Below are positions 40,201-42,653 of a stretch of 42,653 nt of DNA, piece after piece (positions within the stretch are counted from its first letter, which is position 1; the number at the start of each line of letters is the position of its first letter). A program made the position numbers and the translations under genes. The notes beneath the pieces are model-generated. The model was not told where the DNA came from and searched no databases. It saw nothing but the letters and a program-made list of their open reading frames with translations. Origin of the DNA: an uncultured Bacillota bacterium (GTDB lineage Bacteria; Bacillota_I; Bacilli_A; Erysipelotrichales; Erysipelotrichaceae). Location: positions 1 through 42,653 of the forward strand of contig CASFYR010000071.1 of assembly GCA_949298975.1 (NCBI GenBank). The letters run 5' to 3'.

Positions 40201-41612
40201 ATAAGGCTCATTTATTCACAAGAGAAGTGTTCGGTGAAGACCATGTGTTCAGAGCCGGAACTATTTCCACCGTAGCCGAGAAGACGGCCTTTGGCTATGT
40301 CAGCGGCTATCAGGAAGAAAAAGGCATCAATAGCATGTCAAAGGCGCAAAGACAGCGTCTGGCCTCGGGATGCGAAGGAGTCAAGCGAACGACCGGTCAG
40401 CATCCGGGCGGAATTATCGTTATTCCAAGTTACATGGATGTCTATGATTTTACCCCGGTTCAGTATCCGGCCAATGACCCCAATTCGGTTTGGCGGACAA
40501 CTCACTTTGATTTCCATGAAATTCATGACAATGTTTTGAAATTTGATATTCTCGGGCATGTCGATCCGACGGCAATGCGTCTTTTGCAGAATATTTCCGG
40601 CATCGATCCCAAGACGATCCCGATGAACGATCCGAAGGTCATGTCGCTGTTTTACAGCTCCAAAGCGCTCAATATCCAAAATGATATCTATGATGAACCG
40701 ACCGGAGCCTGTGGTTTGCCGGAATTTGGCACCCGTTTCGTCCGCCGGATTCTAGAGCTTACCCATCCGTCGACCTTCTCTGATCTTGTACAGATATCCG
40801 GTCTTTCGCATGGTACCGATGTCTGGAACAATAATGCCAAAGATCTGATTGAAGCGGGCATCGCCCTTAAAGATGTCATCGGTTGCCGTGATGATATCAT
40901 GGGTACGATGCTTTCCTATAATCTGCCTTCCAAAGCGTCCTTTGACATTATGGAAAAGGTCAGAAAAGGCAAAGGTTTGACCAGTGAGCAGGAAGCGATG
41001 ATGTTGGAGCATGATGTTCCTAAATGGTATATCGAATCCTGCAAGAAGATTAAATATATGTTCCCGAAAGCGCATGCGGTTGCCTATGTCATTATGGCGG
41101 TCAGAATTGCCTGGTTTAAAGTATATTATCCGGAATACTATTACGTCTCTTATTTCTCTTTGCGCTGTGATGCTTATGATATTGCTATCATGACCAAAGA
41201 TGCTGAAGCGATCAAGCGGCGGATGGACGAATTGAATGAGAAGATGATGTCCAAAGAACCGGGAAATCAGGCTTCCAAAAAAGAGCGTGATCTGTTCGAT
41301 ACACTGGAGATCTGTTTCGAGATGGTATCACGCGGCTATCGTTTGACCAATATTGATATCGAGCGTTCGCTGGCTACGGAATTTTTGGTCAACCCGGACG
41401 ATCATCACGAGATCATCCCGCCGTTTAAAGTCTTGGACGGTCTGGGTGACAACGTGGCCGAAAGTATTGTCAAAGCCCGCGAGAACAACGCCTTTATCTC
41501 TAAAGAAGATCTGATGAACCGTACTCAATTGTCATATACACTACTAAAGAAAATGGATGAACTTCATATTCTTGACAGTTTGGACGAAGAAAATCAGATG
41601 ACTCTCTTTTAG
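37278..41612 (+). CDS. polC: DNA polymerase III alpha subunit, PolC type
   Basis: Replicative polymerase of low-GC Gram-positives. The 1444-aa protein has the full PolC order: N-terminal domain, OB fold (about 195-290), PHP domain starting ELHAHTNKSEMDG near 303, an inserted DEDD proofreading exonuclease (VIFDLETTGLS near 395, HNASFDFGFLNEEL near 480, HRADYDAEVLA near 540), rest of PHP, a zinc ribbon (CPKC and CPIC, about 910-940), the palm with PDIDLNFS near 963 carrying catalytic Asp residues, TTGQHPGGIIVIP, and LSHGTDVWNNNA in the fingers. GGAGG lies 6 nt before the ATG, inside the end of the oxidoreductase gene. Confidence 0.97.
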   Translation: MRFDVDTFIQAMQYDKDKSQFLAGFEILDVLYLKKDQKAIVKAANSVILPFTIYDQLKRYLNELTSVAIELYIKAENETISLCDLTSYLKDFSYRHNDLFKSAFPLSEEDKITITYDDKKHYESDEGHFAKLITYFHEIGYHNTITFSYIENAEPKTKEIAVKLSNEAPKKENTPSLNNKPKYRKVKPENYLKVTIDDLREEMDHIYFEGIIFKVDNITTKTNKTIQTLYIKDVDNAVIAKIFENGRFDKAALALNKEGEMAKFYGSYRYDSFSNDHMFFVEAIQFIDYDDSLHDDALEKRIELHAHTNKSEMDGVCEAEEIVKAAFDMGHEAVAITDHFVTQAFPRAQKMADSCLKRHPERNFKVLYGCEFNMVDERLNIVYNPDDRVLAEAEYVIFDLETTGLSTRFDRIIEFGAVLMHKGAILARKDFFINPMMKLDDHISRLTNIKDSDVQKARTFSECKDEILDFIKDRILVAHNASFDFGFLNEELKRIGEEPLHNTVIDTLDLARSMFKRRSYRLGNMAKQYGVEYNEEVAHRADYDAEVLAGVFNLMLKDTRKDKVVTANDLADYQDELAYVRKMAYHTNVLCKNKAGLKALFKLVSIAHTKTLAVFSGKSGKGEGGEVVAEPRIFRNTLNEYRENLLIGSGCLNGEIFELAQTRSKDELMRAMAFYDYIEVQPLENYRHLYEYRKTFSKDRLKEIIRSIIEAALESGKIIVATGDLHYVKKDEKILRDVYINALAIGGSHHPLFIYDRDIRAKAVMPDQHFRNTEEMLAAFAWLEDDDLIKAMVIDNPKKIASMCEVIRPIHDKLYTPVIEGSDDKLRQIVYDRAHELYGEKLDEVIEKRLEKELNAIIGNGYGVIYYVSHLLVKKSNDDGYLVGSRGSVGSSLVATMAKITEVNPLPAHYVCPKCHYLRWEKNYASGYNLPDAVCPICGEHLRGDGQDIPFETFLGFDGDKVPDIDLNFSSEYQDKAHLFTREVFGEDHVFRAGTISTVAEKTAFGYVSGYQEEKGINSMSKAQRQRLASGCEGVKRTTGQHPGGIIVIPSYMDVYDFTPVQYPANDPNSVWRTTHFDFHEIHDNVLKFDILGHVDPTAMRLLQNISGIDPKTIPMNDPKVMSLFYSSKALNIQNDIYDEPTGACGLPEFGTRFVRRILELTHPSTFSDLVQISGLSHGTDVWNNNAKDLIEAGIALKDVIGCRDDIMGTMLSYNLPSKASFDIMEKVRKGKGLTSEQEAMMLEHDVPKWYIESCKKIKYMFPKAHAVAYVIMAVRIAWFKVYYPEYYYVSYFSLRCDAYDIAIMTKDAEAIKRRMDELNEKMMSKEPGNQASKKERDLFDTLEICFEMVSRGYRLTNIDIERSLATEFLVNPDDHHEIIPPFKVLDGLGDNVAESIVKARENNAFISKEDLMNRTQLSYTLLKKMDELHILDSLDEENQMTLF

Positions 41613-41622
41613 CTGGTTGCTA

Positions 41623-41651
41623 TTGCATAAATAATGGATAAATGATAGAAT
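41623..41651 (+). promoter_or_regulatory. rimP-nusA operon promoter
   Basis: TTGCAT (41623-41628), 17-bp spacer, TAGAAT (41646-41651), start near 41658. Confidence 0.75.
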
Positions 41652-41655
41652 AGTT

Positions 41656-41708
41656 ATGCATTCAAGGAGTGGGAAACCACTCCTTATATTATGGCTTGAA
41701 GGAGGATT
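41656..41708 (+). promoter_or_regulatory. rimP leader with competing SD/anti-SD hairpin
   Basis: A 9-bp hairpin AAGGAGTGG-GAAA-CCACTCCTT (41664-41685) is capped by a GNRA tetraloop and lacks a T-run. Its 3' arm contains CTCCTT, which could equally pair with AAGGAG of the rimP ribosome site (41699-41705), while its 5' arm is itself an SD-like AAGGAG. An 18-codon frame from 41656 (MHSRSGKPLLILWLEGGL) ends in a TGA overlapping the rimP ATG, but its ATG lies at or just before the expected transcript start. Confidence 0.5.
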
Positions 41709-42167
41709 ATGATCGAACTGGCAGAATTAAAAAAAGAGCTTGAAGAACAACTGGCTTTGGCCGGGTACCGCCTTTATGATGTCCGTTTGGATAAAGGTAA
41801 GGAAAAGATCTTGCATGTCGAAATTGACGAGCATTTGGATCTTGACAGGATCGCGGCGGTTTCGGAAATCGTTTCGGCTTATTTGGATGAACATGAGGAT
41901 TATATCGACGGCGAATATTTGCTTGATGTCGCTACAGCAGGGATCGAGCGTAAACTGCGCAGCCGTGAAGATATCATCGGCGCTAAGAATCAATATGTAT
42001 TCGCTAAGTTCAAACAGCCTGTAGGTCAATTAAAAGAGGTCTATGGGACGATCGAAGCCGTTGATGATCAGAATATTACTTTGAGCTATATGGATAAGAA
42101 TTTCAAAAGGAAACTGACCTTTCGGTTTGACGATATCAAATTCATCCGACTGGCAGTTAAGTTCTAA
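41709..42167 (+). CDS. rimP: Ribosome maturation factor RimP
   Basis: Needed for 30S subunit maturation. The 152-aa protein has the N-terminal alpha/beta domain (KKELEEQLALAGYRLYDVRLDKG, then HVEIDEHLDLDRIAAVSEIVSAYLDE), the conserved YLLDVATAGIERKLRSREDI segment (usual form LEVSSPGxERPL, with variation), and a C-terminal Sm-like barrel (QLKEVYGTIEAVDDQNITLSYM). GAAGGAGG lies 6 nt upstream. nusA follows 12 nt later, as in nearly all Bacillota. Confidence 0.93.
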   Translation: MIELAELKKELEEQLALAGYRLYDVRLDKGKEKILHVEIDEHLDLDRIAAVSEIVSAYLDEHEDYIDGEYLLDVATAGIERKLRSREDIIGAKNQYVFAKFKQPVGQLKEVYGTIEAVDDQNITLSYMDKNFKRKLTFRFDDIKFIRLAVKF

Positions 42168-42179
42168 GGAGAAAGGAAT

Positions 42180-42653
42180 ATGAGTGGAATTGATTTAAAG
42201 AACAAAAACTTTGTCGAAAGTCTGCGGATATTTGAAGATGACCGCAAGATCGATCCTGAGTTTATTATCGATGTTTTAAAGGAAGCGATCGTTAAGACTT
42301 ACCAAAAGCATATCGACGCCCCGGCTGCCAGCGTCAGAGTGGAAGTTACTCCCAAAGAGATGAAGATCTACCACGAACTGGAAGTGGTTGATGATGACAG
42401 TGACAAATACGATGAGACCTTGGATATTTATTTAAGCGATGCAATCAAAGTCAATCCTGACGCTAAGATTGGCGATATTATCGCGATGGAAGTTGATTTT
42501 AATGAGATTGGCCGTTCCTCGATCTCAGTAGCTAAGAATATGCTCAAACAAAAGATCAAGGAATACGAAAAACAGCGGGTCTATGAAGAGTACAAAGACA
42601 GAGTTTTCGATCTGACCAGCGGTATCATCAAGACGGTGGAAGAAAAATTCATC
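42180..42653 (+). CDS. nusA: Transcription termination/antitermination factor NusA (5' part)
   Basis: Binds RNA polymerase to modulate pausing, termination and antitermination. The window contains the first 158 codons and ends within the gene. Visible is the N-terminal polymerase-binding domain (FVESLRIFEDDRKIDPEFIIDVLKEAIVKTYQKH at the start; DAIKVNPDAKIGDIIAMEVDF; SISVAKNMLKQKIKEYEKQRVYEEY near the end). S1 and KH domains would follow beyond the edge. AAGGAGAAAGG lies just upstream of the ATG. Confidence 0.93.
   Translation, partial: MSGIDLKNKNFVESLRIFEDDRKIDPEFIIDVLKEAIVKTYQKHIDAPAASVRVEVTPKEMKIYHELEVVDDDSDKYDETLDIYLSDAIKVNPDAKIGDIIAMEVDFNEIGRSSISVAKNMLKQKIKEYEKQRVYEEYKDRVFDLTSGIIKTVEEKFI

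Noticed and set aside
41656-41712. 18-codon upstream ORF as a true leader peptide of rimP
   Set aside because: Its ATG lies only 4 nt after the -10 box, so it is probably not in the transcript; kept only as a note in the leader entry.
1-42653. CRISPR arrays, prophage, toxin-antitoxin pairs, rRNA, T-box leaders
   Set aside because: No regularly spaced repeats, phage structural genes, paired small toxin-antitoxin ORFs, rRNA segments or T-box motifs were seen on either strand.

Overview
The window looks like chromosome from a low-GC Gram-positive gut bacterium (Bacillota, plausibly the Erysipelotrichia or a close relative). The supporting features are PolC-type replicative polymerase, RNA polymerase delta subunit, zinc-type ribosomal protein L31, FakA/DegV fatty-acid kinase proteins, strong Shine-Dalgarno sites and an L-fucose (mucin sugar) operon. 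TGA serves as a stop (for example at the end of fucA and ywiB) and TGG encodes Trp, so this is not the Mollicutes code. The placement is inferred from gene content only.

Layout. 1-6900: an ABC exporter half-transporter, then an AraC regulator divergent from fucA-fucK-fucI. 6950-8800: a GNAT acetyltransferase gene broken by an in-frame stop, and on the minus strand the CCA-adding enzyme followed 11 nt later by tRNA-Thr(CGT). 8790-9330: rubrerythrin. 9390-12390: the accessory-looking part, with a possible mobile-element scar and a two-gene cassette (a multi-pass membrane protein coupled to a large exported zinc-ribbon protein) that I cannot assign. 12570-15330: a DUF4438 protein, ywiB/DUF1934, rpoE, a HAD phosphatase and ispF. 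15390-18910: class II aldolase, a TPR-like protein, a second HAD phosphatase and murA. 18990-22940: rpmE, tdk, prfA, prmC, a DegV protein and a small membrane protein. 22980-27800: murG, murB, divIB, Asp23 and fakA. 27850-33320: a small ORF, a Cof-type HAD, an Lsa-like ABC-F protein behind a leader-peptide attenuator, and a P-type cation ATPase behind a yybP-ykoY (Mn2+) riboswitch. 33390-42653: recG, rnc, a GltD-like oxidoreductase, polC, rimP and the 5' part of nusA.

How the parts work together. The fuc operon converts L-fucose to L-fuculose, its 1-phosphate, then DHAP plus L-lactaldehyde, and the class II aldolase lies downstream of DHAP in glycolysis. MurA, MurG, MurB and DivIB cover envelope growth and division. 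DegV (FakB-like) plus FakA make up a fatty-acid kinase. PrfA and PrmC are a release factor and its methylase. RimP and NusA begin the usual translation/transcription operon.

Most notable signals. (1) A complete ribosome-mediated attenuator before the ABC-F gene: a 7-codon leader whose codons form the 5' arm of the terminator. (2) A repeated promoter layout in which a TATAAT-like -10 box ends 6-9 nt before the ATG with no usable Shine-Dalgarno, implying leaderless mRNAs for cca, a HAD gene, a TPR gene, murG, recG, rnc and a small ORF; ywiB is a near case. (3) The unassigned exported zinc-ribbon cassette. (4) A rimP leader in which a GAAA-capped hairpin and the true ribosome-binding site compete for the same CTCCTT segment.
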